DNA from: CAZNNH01 sp964574335
GTDB lineage: Bacteria; Acidobacteriota; Vicinamibacteria; Fen-336
Direction: 5' to 3'
Assembly (NCBI GenBank): GCA_964574335.1
Contig: CAZNNH010000231.1
Location: 1 to 8,007, forward strand
DNA length: 8,007 bases
This document shows, piece by piece, positions 1-5,891 of the stretch. Each line of letters begins with the position of its first letter. The stretch's first letter is position 1. Made by a program: the position numbers and the translations under genes. The notes beneath the pieces were generated by a model. That model made no database searches and was not told where the DNA came from. It saw only the letters and a list, made by a program, of their open reading frames with translations.

Positions 1-13
1 GTCCGGTGAGACC

Positions 14-637
14 GTGTCGGCCCTGAACCGCCCGATCGGCTTGCTGGCCGTCGCCCTGGCCCTCTCGGCGCCCGCGGCAGCGGAGATCGCGGTCCTGCGC
101 AACGGCAGCACTTTCAAGGTCGACGGCTTCAAGGTAGGAAACGGGCTGGTGACGCTGGCCCTCCGGGACGGTGGCGAGGTGGGAGTGCCGGCCTGGCTCC
201 TGGAGGGGCTGCTGCCGGACGAGGTCGCCGAGGGCGACGTCCCGGGCGAGCGACCCCGCAGCCTGCGGGAGGTGGCCGCCGAGGCGGCGCGCCGCCACGC
301 CGTGGACCCCGAGCTGGTGCTGGCGGTGGTGGACGTCGAGTCGGCCTTCCGGCCCGACGCGGTATCGCCGAAGGGGGCCCTGGGGTTGATGCAGCTGATG
401 CCGAAGACCGCTGCCGCGCTCGGGGTCACCGACCCCTTGGACCCGGCCCAGAACCTGGATGCCGGCGCCCGCCACCTGCGGGCCCTGCTGCTGGCCCACG
501 ACGGCGACCTCGAGAGGGCGCTGGCCGCCTACAACGCCGGCTCGGAAGCGGTGAGGCGCCACGGCGGCGTCCCGCCCTATCCGGAGACCCGCGACTACGT
601 CCGCAAGGTGCTGGGGCGCTATCAGGAAGAGCCGTGA
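14..637 (+). CDS. Secreted lytic transglycosylase, SLT (Slt70-like) domain
   Basis: This 207-residue protein probably cleaves the MurNAc-GlcNAc glycosidic bond of peptidoglycan with 1,6-anhydro product formation, in the periplasm. Residues 1-23 look like a Sec signal peptide (Arg6, a hydrophobic stretch, then an APAAA|E-type cleavage site). Residues 24-75 form a short region predicted to be beta-rich (LRNGSTFKVDGF, then VTLALRDGGEVGVP), of a kind I have seen before small SLT domains. Residues 85-205 are the transglycosylase domain, with catalytic Glu109 in the ESAF motif, GLMQLMP at 124-130 and AYNAG at 172-176, all family hallmarks. The GTG start at 14 has GGTGAG just upstream (5-10) and leads directly into the signal peptide. 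The stop overlaps the next gene's start by 4 bp, so the two are likely co-translated. The protein is small for a transglycosylase, and its specific role (wall turnover, or opening the wall for a secretion or pilus machine) is inference. Confidence 0.9.
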   Translation: MSALNRPIGLLAVALALSAPAAAEIAVLRNGSTFKVDGFKVGNGLVTLALRDGGEVGVPAWLLEGLLPDEVAEGDVPGERPRSLREVAAEAARRHAVDPELVLAVVDVESAFRPDAVSPKGALGLMQLMPKTAAALGVTDPLDPAQNLDAGARHLRALLLAHDGDLERALAAYNAGSEAVRRHGGVPPYPETRDYVRKVLGRYQEEP

Positions 638-1335
638 GGGATGACCGGCCGGGCGAGGCCGGCTTCGCGCTGGCGGCGCTGATCGTGACCCTCTCGGTGA
701 TGCTGCTGGCCATGAGCGCCGCCGTCCCCACCTGGCGCTACATCGTCAAGGACGACAAGGAGCAGGAGCTGATCTTCCGCGGCAACCAGATCGCCGACGC
801 CATCGGGCGTTATCAGGCCAAGAACGGTAACGCGGTCCCGCCCACGCTCGAGGTCCTGGTCAAGGGGAAGTTCCTGCGCAAGGCCTTCAAGGACCCGATG
901 ACCGAGGACGGCGAGTGGCGGCTGATCCACCAAGGCGAGGCGGTCGGCACGACGGCGCCCGGCGTGGGCGGCACCTCCGGCCGGCAGGCCGGGCCCGGCA
1001 CATCCCCGACCCGGCGGCCTTCGCAAGCCTGGCAGCGGCGGAGCCGGTTCGGGATGGCCGGCCAGCCGCTCGGCGGCATTGTCGGCGTGGCCAGCACCAG
1101 CGACGAGGAGGGGCTGCGCCTGTACAACGGTCGCTCCAAGTACAGCGAGTGGGTCTTCGGTCCCAACCAGCCGCGAGTGGTGGGGAACCGGCCGGTGGGC
1201 CCCATCCCGCCGACCGGCGTCCAGCAGGGTCCGCAGGGGCCGGGCCTGCCGGGCCTCCGCCCGCAGCGCCCGGGCCAGCGGCCCCCATCCCGCGCCGGTC
1301 CCCGGCGGCCTCCATCCAGGGGCGGCACCGGCTGA
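634..1335 (+). CDS. Type II secretion / type IV pilus-like pseudopilin with Gly/Pro/Arg-rich tail
   Basis: This 233-residue protein has a prepilin-like N-terminus: a short polar leader (MRDDRPGEAG) followed by FALAALIVTLSVMLLAMSAA, a hydrophobic helix of about 20 residues that would follow a G10|F11 prepilin peptidase cut. The usual Glu at mature position 5 is absent (Ala15). Residues 38-62 (KDDKEQELIFRGNQIADAI) and 86-97 (KDPMTEDGEWRL) match my memory of a GspG-like 'type II secretion system protein' family in Acidobacteriota and related groups. So does the block at about 147-175 (GGIVGVAS, then RLYNGRSKYSEWVFG). Two low-complexity segments, at about 103-140 and 180-233, are rich in Gly, Pro and Arg and are probably disordered. 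The GTG start lies inside the upstream stop (GTGA overlap) and is preceded by AGGAAG at 624-629. It would act in the inner membrane/periplasm as a minor subunit of a secretion or pilus assembly. The exact machine is unknown because no other such genes are present here. Confidence 0.72.
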   Translation: MRDDRPGEAGFALAALIVTLSVMLLAMSAAVPTWRYIVKDDKEQELIFRGNQIADAIGRYQAKNGNAVPPTLEVLVKGKFLRKAFKDPMTEDGEWRLIHQGEAVGTTAPGVGGTSGRQAGPGTSPTRRPSQAWQRRSRFGMAGQPLGGIVGVASTSDEEGLRLYNGRSKYSEWVFGPNQPRVVGNRPVGPIPPTGVQQGPQGPGLPGLRPQRPGQRPPSRAGPRRPPSRGGTG

Positions 1336-1349
1336 TCGAGGCTCGGCGG

Positions 1350-2579
1350 TCAGGTCCCGGCCGGTGGCTCCCGGGAAGTCGCCTCCGCGGTGGCCACCCC
1401 CTGCGGGGGGTGTGTCGACGGCAGCAGCGCCAGGCGCTGGTCGCGGAGGGCCAGGAGCTCGGCCAGCTCGACGGAGCTCAGCGGCTCGGCGGGGGGGGAG
1501 ACCAGGGTCAGCGGATTCACGAAGACGCCGCCTCGCTGCATCCGGTAGTCGAGGTGGGGACCGGTGGCGAGGCCGGTCTGGCCGACGGCGCCGATCCGAG
1601 CCCCCTGGGTGACGCGCTGGCCGCGGCGCACGTCGATCCGCGAGAGGTGGCCGTAGAGGGTCTGAAAGCCGTTGGCGTGGCGGATCCGCACCGTCTTGCC
1701 GTAGCCGCCCAGCCAGCCCGCCGTCACCACGGTCCCGTTGGCGGCGGCGTGGACCGGCGTCCCGGTGGGCGCGGCGTAGTCGACGCCCAGGTGGGGGCGC
1801 ACCTTCTTCAGGATCGGGTGGAAGCGATGCCGCGAGAAGCGCGAGCTGATCCGGGTGAAGCGGAGCGGGGAGCGGAGGAAGGCCTTTCGGAGCGGCGTGC
1901 CGTCGGGGGCATAGTAGCCGGCCCCCTTGTCGGTCTCGAACCGGATCGCCTGCAGCACCCTCTCGCCGCGCGCGAACTCGGCGGCCAGGATCCTCCCGTA
2001 CCGGCAGAAGCGGCCGTCCAGGTAGAGCTTCTCGACCGCCACCCGGAACGAGTCGCCGGTCTGGATCTCGAGGGTGAAGTCGACGTCCCAGGCGAAGATG
2101 TCGGCGAGGTCGAGGGCGAGCTGGTCCTGCTCGCCCAGGTCGGTCACCGCCAGGAACAGGCTCGACTGGATCACGCCCCGGAGACCCGCCGTTTCGACCT
2201 GGTACTCGCGCTGGACCAGCTCCGCCTCGAGCCGGTCGGTCTCGCGTGAGACACGCAGCGTCCGCAGCTCGTCGATGGCGTAGGTGAAGGCCTCCACGTC
2301 ACCGTCGGGCCCGAAGGCGAGGCCGTAGGCGTGGTCAGCCGAGACCCGCGCCAGGTCGTAGACCGGGCGGGCCGCCTCGACCAGCGTGTAGACCGAGCGG
2401 GGGGAGAGGTGCTCGTCGAGGGTTTCGGCCAGGGAGGAGTGGCGCTCGATGGTGCCGCGCACCACCTCGTACGGTCCCCGGGGCGGCGAAAGGGGCGGGA
2501 GGCTCTCCACGCCGCCGGGAAAGCTCTTGGGCAGCAGCAGCAGTACCAGCAGCGTCCCCGCCAGGCTCGCCAGTCTCAT
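1350..2579 (-). CDS. Secreted M23-family (LytM-type) metallopeptidase
   Basis: This 409-residue protein is probably a zinc-dependent endopeptidase cutting peptidoglycan cross-bridges or stem peptides in the cell envelope. The start is set at the ATG complementary to 2577-2579. It begins a signal-type sequence (MRLASLAGTLLVLLLLP), has a GGGAGGGG ribosome site just upstream, and lies downstream of a good promoter; the reading frame stays open a further 43 codons, but that extension contains the promoter itself. Residues about 35-235 are an N-terminal module with the block DIFAWDVDFTLEIQTGDSFRV at about 160-180, as in MepM/Csd3-like proteins. Residues 245-360 are the M23 domain: HLGVD (His263, Asp267) supplies two zinc ligands, YGHLS supplies His311, and GPHLDYR supplies His342. 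The final ligand position of the usual HxH motif is Asp344 here. The C-terminal 45 residues are Pro/Ala-rich. It converges on the pseudopilin gene with a 14-bp gap in which I see no clear terminator. Confidence 0.9.
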   Translation of the reverse strand: MRLASLAGTLLVLLLLPKSFPGGVESLPPLSPPRGPYEVVRGTIERHSSLAETLDEHLSPRSVYTLVEAARPVYDLARVSADHAYGLAFGPDGDVEAFTYAIDELRTLRVSRETDRLEAELVQREYQVETAGLRGVIQSSLFLAVTDLGEQDQLALDLADIFAWDVDFTLEIQTGDSFRVAVEKLYLDGRFCRYGRILAAEFARGERVLQAIRFETDKGAGYYAPDGTPLRKAFLRSPLRFTRISSRFSRHRFHPILKKVRPHLGVDYAAPTGTPVHAAANGTVVTAGWLGGYGKTVRIRHANGFQTLYGHLSRIDVRRGQRVTQGARIGAVGQTGLATGPHLDYRMQRGGVFVNPLTLVSPPAEPLSSVELAELLALRDQRLALLPSTHPPQGVATAEATSREPPAGT

Positions 2580-2580
2580 C

Positions 2581-2588
2581 CCCCTCCC
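2581..2588 (-). promoter_or_regulatory. Ribosome binding site of the M23 peptidase gene
   Basis: Read on the minus strand this is GGGAGGGG immediately before the ATG at 2579. It supports that ATG over the upstream in-frame codons of the longer open frame. Confidence 0.6.
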
Positions 2589-2620
2589 GGGTCTCTCGCT
2601 GCGGCCAGCACGATGGGGGT

Positions 2621-2648
2621 AGTATACGGAGCCTCGGATCTCCGTCAA
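2621..2648 (-). promoter_or_regulatory. Sigma70-type promoter for the M23 peptidase gene
   Basis: On the minus strand, TTGACG (complement of 2643-2648) and TATACT (complement of 2621-2626) are separated by 16 bp. Each box matches the housekeeping sigma consensus at five of six positions. The predicted start of transcription is near 2614, giving a leader of about 35 nt before the ATG at 2579. This is the clearest promoter in the window, and it lies in a locally less GC-rich stretch between two divergent genes. Confidence 0.65.
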
Positions 2649-2711
2649 GTGGTTTCTTTTCCTCGGGTTGCAGTGAGAGCCGGGGAGGCTTTGGTGGCTC
2701 CCTTGCATGAA

Positions 2712-2740
2712 TTGGCACCCTGATAGTAGGATATTTCTAT
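2712..2740 (+). promoter_or_regulatory. Candidate promoter for the mqn operon
   Basis: TTGGCA (2712-2717, five of six consensus positions) is followed after 17 bp by TTCTAT (2735-2740), a weak -10 box matching only three of six positions. The stretch 2703-2758 is markedly AT-rich for this genome, as expected of a promoter. It lies 50-80 bp before the mqnE start and would place transcription initiation near 2747. An alternative -10 is TAGGAT (2727-2732), paired with TTGCAT (2703-2708) over 18 bp. The promoter's existence is likely; its exact boxes are uncertain, and an activator or alternative sigma factor may be needed. Confidence 0.35.
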
Positions 2741-2744
2741 CGTT

Positions 2745-2758
2745 TCAGTATCTACTGA
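2745..2758. promoter_or_regulatory. 14-bp perfect palindrome, possible operator
   Basis: TCAGTA-TC-TACTGA has 6-bp arms around a 2-bp centre and overlaps the predicted transcription start of the mqn operon. A second, weaker dyad (GATAG 2722-2726 with CTATC 2737-2741) sits just upstream over the candidate -10 region. A short, tight palindrome at this position fits a dimeric repressor site. The regulator is unknown, and chance cannot be excluded for a single copy. Confidence 0.35.
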
Positions 2759-2780
2759 CGCTCTGCGACAGAGCCGGTTC

Positions 2781-2786
2781 GAGGAG
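2781..2786 (+). promoter_or_regulatory. Ribosome binding site deciding the TTG start of mqnE
   Basis: GAGGAG lies 6 nt before the TTG at 2793. No in-frame ATG or GTG lies between this site and the conserved N-terminal block of MqnE, so the site fixes a TTG initiation codon. Confidence 0.7.
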
Positions 2787-2792
2787 TTCGGT

Positions 2793-3899
2793 TTGGCTAC
2801 CCTGTGTCTCGAAGCCCCGGTCGAAGACCTGGCCCTGGAGGCGATCCGGGACAAGGTGCTCGAAGGGCGTCGGCTGACGTTCGAGGACGGGCTGACCCTC
2901 TACCGTTCCTCCGACCTGCTGACGATCGGTGCCCTCGCCAACCACGTCCGCGAGCGGCGCCACGGCGACGTCGCCTACTTCGTCCGCAACGCTCACCTCA
3001 ACCCGACCAACGTCTGCGTGGCCACCTGCGACTTCTGCGCTTTCGCCGCCCGCCAGCGGGAGCCGAGGGCGTATACCCTCACGCTCGACGAGGTGCGGGC
3101 CCGGGTGGCGGCGCTCTCGGAGGCGGTGACCGAGGTCCACATCGTCGGTGGGCTCGATCCTGCCCTGCCCTTCTCCTACCACACCGGCCTCCTCGAGGTG
3201 GTCAAGCAGGAGCGTCCCGACATCCACGTCAAGGCGTTCACGGCGGTCGAGATCTTCTTCTTCCACCGGCTCTACCGCAGGAGCGTCGAGGACGTGCTCC
3301 GTGAGCTGAGGGCCGCCGGACTCGACTCGATGCCGGGCGGGGGAGCCGAGATCTTCGCCCAGGCCACCCGGGACCGGATCATCAAGGGGAAGGCGGACGC
3401 CGAGGAGTGGCTCTCGGTGATGCGCACCGCCCACCAGCTCGGTATTCCGACCAACGCCACCATGCTCTACGGCCACGTGGAGTCGATCGAAGACCGGGTC
3501 GACCACCTCTTGCGCCTGCGCGGGCTGCAGGACGAGACCGGCGGGTTCTTGACCTACATCCCGCTGGCCTTCCAGCCCTGGGAGGCCCCGGCCCTGTCGC
3601 TGCCCGAGACCACCGGCTTCGACGACCTCAAGGCGATCGCGGTGGGCCGCCTGCTGCTGGACAACTTCCCGCACCTGAAGTCCTACTGGATCATGATCGG
3701 GACCCGGCTGGCGCAGGTCGGCCTCTCCTTCGGGGCCGACGATATCGACGGCACCGTGACCGACGAGAAGATCGCCCACGACGCCGGCGCCCGCACCGCG
3801 AGGTCGCTCACCGTCGAGGAGCTGTGCCGCCTGATCCGGGAGGCCGGGCGCCGGCCGGTCCAGCGGGACACGATCTTCGGGGTGGTGAAGGAGTGGTGA
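2793..3899 (+). CDS. mqnE: Aminofutalosine synthase (radical SAM)
   Basis: This 368-residue radical SAM enzyme of the futalosine menaquinone pathway adds the 5'-deoxyadenosyl radical of SAM to the MqnA product, giving aminofutalosine with loss of the carboxyl group. The [4Fe-4S] cluster motif CxxxCxxC is Cys75, Cys79 and Cys82, in NPTNVCVATCDFCAF. Other MqnE-type blocks are TEVHIVGGLDPALPFSYH (113-130), KAFTAVEIFFF (147-157), LDSMPGGGAEIF (177-188), MLYGHVES (224-231), DETGGFLTYIPLAFQPW (247-263) and LSFGADDIDGTV (311-322). The blocks IPLAFQPW and ADDIDGTV separate it from the paralogue MqnC encoded downstream. The start is a TTG with a well-spaced GAGGAG. It is the first gene of the operon, and its stop overlaps the ATG of mqnA by one base (TGATG). 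Its length is normal for the family. Confidence 0.95.
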   Translation: MATLCLEAPVEDLALEAIRDKVLEGRRLTFEDGLTLYRSSDLLTIGALANHVRERRHGDVAYFVRNAHLNPTNVCVATCDFCAFAARQREPRAYTLTLDEVRARVAALSEAVTEVHIVGGLDPALPFSYHTGLLEVVKQERPDIHVKAFTAVEIFFFHRLYRRSVEDVLRELRAAGLDSMPGGGAEIFAQATRDRIIKGKADAEEWLSVMRTAHQLGIPTNATMLYGHVESIEDRVDHLLRLRGLQDETGGFLTYIPLAFQPWEAPALSLPETTGFDDLKAIAVGRLLLDNFPHLKSYWIMIGTRLAQVGLSFGADDIDGTVTDEKIAHDAGARTARSLTVEELCRLIREAGRRPVQRDTIFGVVKEW

Positions 3900-4768
3900 T
3901 GGACCTGGGGCCGGGCGGTTCGGGCGTTGCGGCGGCGGTGCCCTCCGGGGAGCTGCGGCTCTCGGGGCGGCGACGGCGGGTCCGCCTGGGAGCGGTGCGC
4001 TACCTGAACGCCCTGCCGCTGCTCCACGGGCTCCACGGGGCGGAGGACCTCGAGATCGTGCGCTGGGCGCCGTCCCGGGTGGCCGACGCGCTGCACCAGG
4101 GGGTGGTCGACGTAGGGCTGATCCCCTCCATCGAGTACCCGCGGGGCGGCTACGCGATCGTCCCCGGGGTGTGCATCGGCAGCCGGGGCCGGGTGGGTTC
4201 GGTCTGTCTGCTGCACAAGGGGCCGCGGCGGCAGATCCGCCGGGTGGCCCTGGACGCCTCCAGCCGGACCAGCGCCGCGCTGCTCAAGGTCCTGCTGGCC
4301 GAGGAGTCACGGCACGAGGTCGAGTACCTGACCCTGGAGCCGGACCTGGACGCGATGCTGGACGTCGCCGACGCCGCCCTGCTGATCGGTGACCTGGCGC
4401 TCGAGCTCGACCGCCCGCTCCATCGGCTCGACCTGGGGGAGGAGTGGACGGTGCGCACCGGACTGCCGTTCGTCTACGCCTTCTGGGCGGGGCCGCGCGG
4501 AGGGCTGCTTCCCGCCGAGGTTCGGCGCCTGCAGGCGGCACAGCGGTCGGGCCTGGCCCACCTGCCGGGGATCGCGCGCACGTTCGCGCTGGGGGCGGCC
4601 GGGCCCTCGGCGGCCCGGGAGCAGCGCTACCTGGCCTACCTGCGCGACAACATCGTGTACGACCTGGGGGAGGCGGAGCTTCGCGGCCTGCGGGAGTTCT
4701 ACCATCGGGCGGCCCGGATCGGTCTGATCGAGGCGGTCCCCGAGCTGAGGTTCCATGTCGCTGCCTGA
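3899..4768 (+). CDS. mqnA: Chorismate dehydratase
   Basis: This 289-residue protein commits chorismate to the futalosine pathway by dehydrating it to 3-[(1-carboxyvinyl)oxy]benzoate. It belongs to the periplasmic-binding-protein-like MqnA/MqnD fold but has no signal peptide and is presumably cytosolic. Family motifs in order are RLGAVRYLNALPL (29-41), DVGLIPSIEY (71-80), SVCLLHK (101-107), ALDASSRTSAALLKVLL (117-133), ALLIGDLAL (160-168) and DLGEEWTVRTGLPFVYAFW (178-196). The LGEEW and GLPFVYAFW blocks favour MqnA over MqnD. The ATG start has AAGGAG at 3888-3893 with a 5-nt gap, and gives a Gly/Arg-rich leader of about 27 residues before the fold begins, somewhat longer than usual. A GTG at 3938 is an alternative start but lacks comparable support. 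It overlaps mqnE by 1 bp and mqnC by 14 bp, implying coupled translation. Confidence 0.94.
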   Translation: MDLGPGGSGVAAAVPSGELRLSGRRRRVRLGAVRYLNALPLLHGLHGAEDLEIVRWAPSRVADALHQGVVDVGLIPSIEYPRGGYAIVPGVCIGSRGRVGSVCLLHKGPRRQIRRVALDASSRTSAALLKVLLAEESRHEVEYLTLEPDLDAMLDVADAALLIGDLALELDRPLHRLDLGEEWTVRTGLPFVYAFWAGPRGGLLPAEVRRLQAAQRSGLAHLPGIARTFALGAAGPSAAREQRYLAYLRDNIVYDLGEAELRGLREFYHRAARIGLIEAVPELRFHVAA

Positions 4769-5891
4769 GACGACCGAAGCCAAGATCGCCCAGGGCCGGC
4801 GCCTGAGCGCCGAGGAAGGTGTGGCCCTGCTCCGGGACGGGGAGCTCCTCGAGCTCGGCCGCCTGGCCGACGCGGTGCGCCGCCGGCTCCACCCGGAGGG
4901 TCTCGTCACCTACAACATCGACCGCAACATCAACTACACGAACGTGTGCTGGGCGCGCTGCTCGTACTGCGCCTTCTACCGGGCCCCCGGCTCCGACGAG
5001 GGCTACGTGCTCTCTCGTGAGGAGCTGTCCCGGAAGATCGAGGAGACGATTCGCCTGGGCGGGAACCAGATCCTGCTCCAGGGGGGGCTCCATCCCAAGC
5101 TGGGCATCGAGTACTACGAGGAGCTGTTCCGCTGGATCAAGGCGAGCTACCCGATCTGGATCCACGGCCTCTCGCCGCCCGAGGTGCGCCACATCTGCAA
5201 GGTGTCGCGGCTGAGCACGGAGGAGGTGATCCGGCGGCTGATCGACGCCGGCCTCGACTCGATTCCGGGGGGCGGCGCCGAGATCCTCTCCGACCGGGTC
5301 CGGAGGGAGATCGGCTGGACCAAGGGATGGAGCGACGACTGGCTGGAGGTGATGGAGACGGCCCATGGGCTGGGCCTGCGGACCACCGCCACCATGATGT
5401 TCGGCCACGTGGAGACCCTCGACGAACGCATCGAGCACCTGGTCCGGCTGCGCGAGCTGCAGGACCGGACCGGCGGCTTCACCGCCTTCATCTGCTGGAC
5501 CTACCAGCCCGAGAACACCGCGCTCTCCGGCCGGGAGGTCACGTCCTTCGAGTACCTGCGCACGCTGGCGGTGGCCCGCCTGATGCTCGACAACTTCGAG
5601 AACCTGCAGGCCTCCTGGGTGACCCAGGGGGCCAAGATCGGCCAGCTCTCGCTGCGCTTCGGGGCCAACGACTTCGGCAGCCTGATGATCGAGGAGAACG
5701 TGGTCTCGGCGGCGGGCGCCCACTTCGCGCTGAGCGAGGCCGAGATGGCCCGCCACATCCAGGACGCGGGCTTCGTCCCGAAGCGGCGGAGGATGGACTA
5801 CACGATCGTGGGCGACCCGTTCTGCTGGTCGTCGGGCCGGCCGACGGCCCGACCGGTGCCGCTGCCGGTCTCTCCCGCGTGCAGCGGCTGA
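4755..5891 (+). CDS. mqnC: Dehypoxanthine futalosine cyclase (cyclic DHFL synthase, radical SAM)
   Basis: This 378-residue radical SAM enzyme cyclises dehypoxanthine futalosine, using a 5'-deoxyadenosyl radical to form the second ring of the naphthalene nucleus. The cluster cysteines are Cys65, Cys69 and Cys72, in the block from DRNINYTNVCW to CAFYR that is diagnostic of MqnC. Other family blocks are GGNQILLQGGLHP (92-104), HGLSPPEV (about 137-144), LDSIPGGGAEIL (about 166-177), TTATMMFGHVET (about 205-216), GGFTAFICWTYQPENT (about 235-250) and RFGANDFGSLMIEENVVSAAGA (about 297-318, split around the invariant FGANDFGS). The ATG lies 14 bp inside mqnA, with TGAGG just before it. The last 25 or so residues (after MDYTIVGDP) are a Pro-rich tail that looks unconserved; its distal end is shared with the start of mqnX through a 13-bp overlap. 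It is paralogous to MqnE. Confidence 0.95.
   Translation: MSLPETTEAKIAQGRRLSAEEGVALLRDGELLELGRLADAVRRRLHPEGLVTYNIDRNINYTNVCWARCSYCAFYRAPGSDEGYVLSREELSRKIEETIRLGGNQILLQGGLHPKLGIEYYEELFRWIKASYPIWIHGLSPPEVRHICKVSRLSTEEVIRRLIDAGLDSIPGGGAEILSDRVRREIGWTKGWSDDWLEVMETAHGLGLRTTATMMFGHVETLDERIEHLVRLRELQDRTGGFTAFICWTYQPENTALSGREVTSFEYLRTLAVARLMLDNFENLQASWVTQGAKIGQLSLRFGANDFGSLMIEENVVSAAGAHFALSEAEMARHIQDAGFVPKRRRMDYTIVGDPFCWSSGRPTARPVPLPVSPACSG

Larger units (their letters stand above)
2580..2792. other. Divergent intergenic region between the M23 gene and the mqn operon
   Basis: These 213 bp are the only substantial non-coding stretch. The left half holds the leader and promoter of the minus-strand peptidase gene. 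The right half is AT-rich for this genome and holds the candidate mqn promoter, two dyads and the mqnE ribosome site. A small inverted repeat (GGGAG 2683-2687 with CTCCC 2698-2702) lies between the two promoters. I see no small ORF with a credible start, no RNA gene and no riboswitch. Confidence 0.7.

Noticed and set aside
1336..1349. Possible bidirectional terminator between the convergent pseudopilin and M23 genes
   Set aside because: The gap is 14 bp and no GC hairpin with a T-run could be found in or near it.
915..2249. Long plus-strand open frame (444 codons) over the M23 gene and the pseudopilin tail
   Set aside because: It is antisense to the M23 gene, has low-complexity composition with no recognisable motif, and conflicts with two genes that have clear family motifs. 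Long open antisense frames are expected at this GC content.
2580..2708. 43-codon N-terminal extension of the M23 gene
   Set aside because: The extension contains the TTGACG/TATACT promoter and would bury the signal peptide. The ATG at 2579 has a good ribosome site.
2712..2732. Possible sigma54 promoter (TTGGCAC upstream of mqnE)
   Set aside because: The -24-like TTGGCAC is present, but no TGC follows at the required spacing for a -12 element.
2745..3779. Minus-strand open frame of 344 codons opposite mqnE
   Set aside because: It is antisense to mqnE, and its would-be start lies inside mqnE. No recognisable protein family is visible.
3407..3898. Upstream extension of the mqnA reading frame within mqnE
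   Set aside because: It lies in another frame of conserved mqnE. The ATG at 3899 has its own ribosome site and the MqnA fold begins shortly after.
4284..5756. Minus-strand open frame of 490 codons opposite mqnA and mqnC
   Set aside because: It is antisense to two strongly conserved enzymes. Its product is His/Arg/Pro/Gly-rich with no domain, typical of a high-GC shadow frame.
5327..5878. Upstream extension of the mqnX reading frame within mqnC
   Set aside because: The extension overlaps conserved mqnC and has Arg/Pro/Gly-rich non-protein-like composition. Amidohydrolase similarity begins only at the GTG at 5879.
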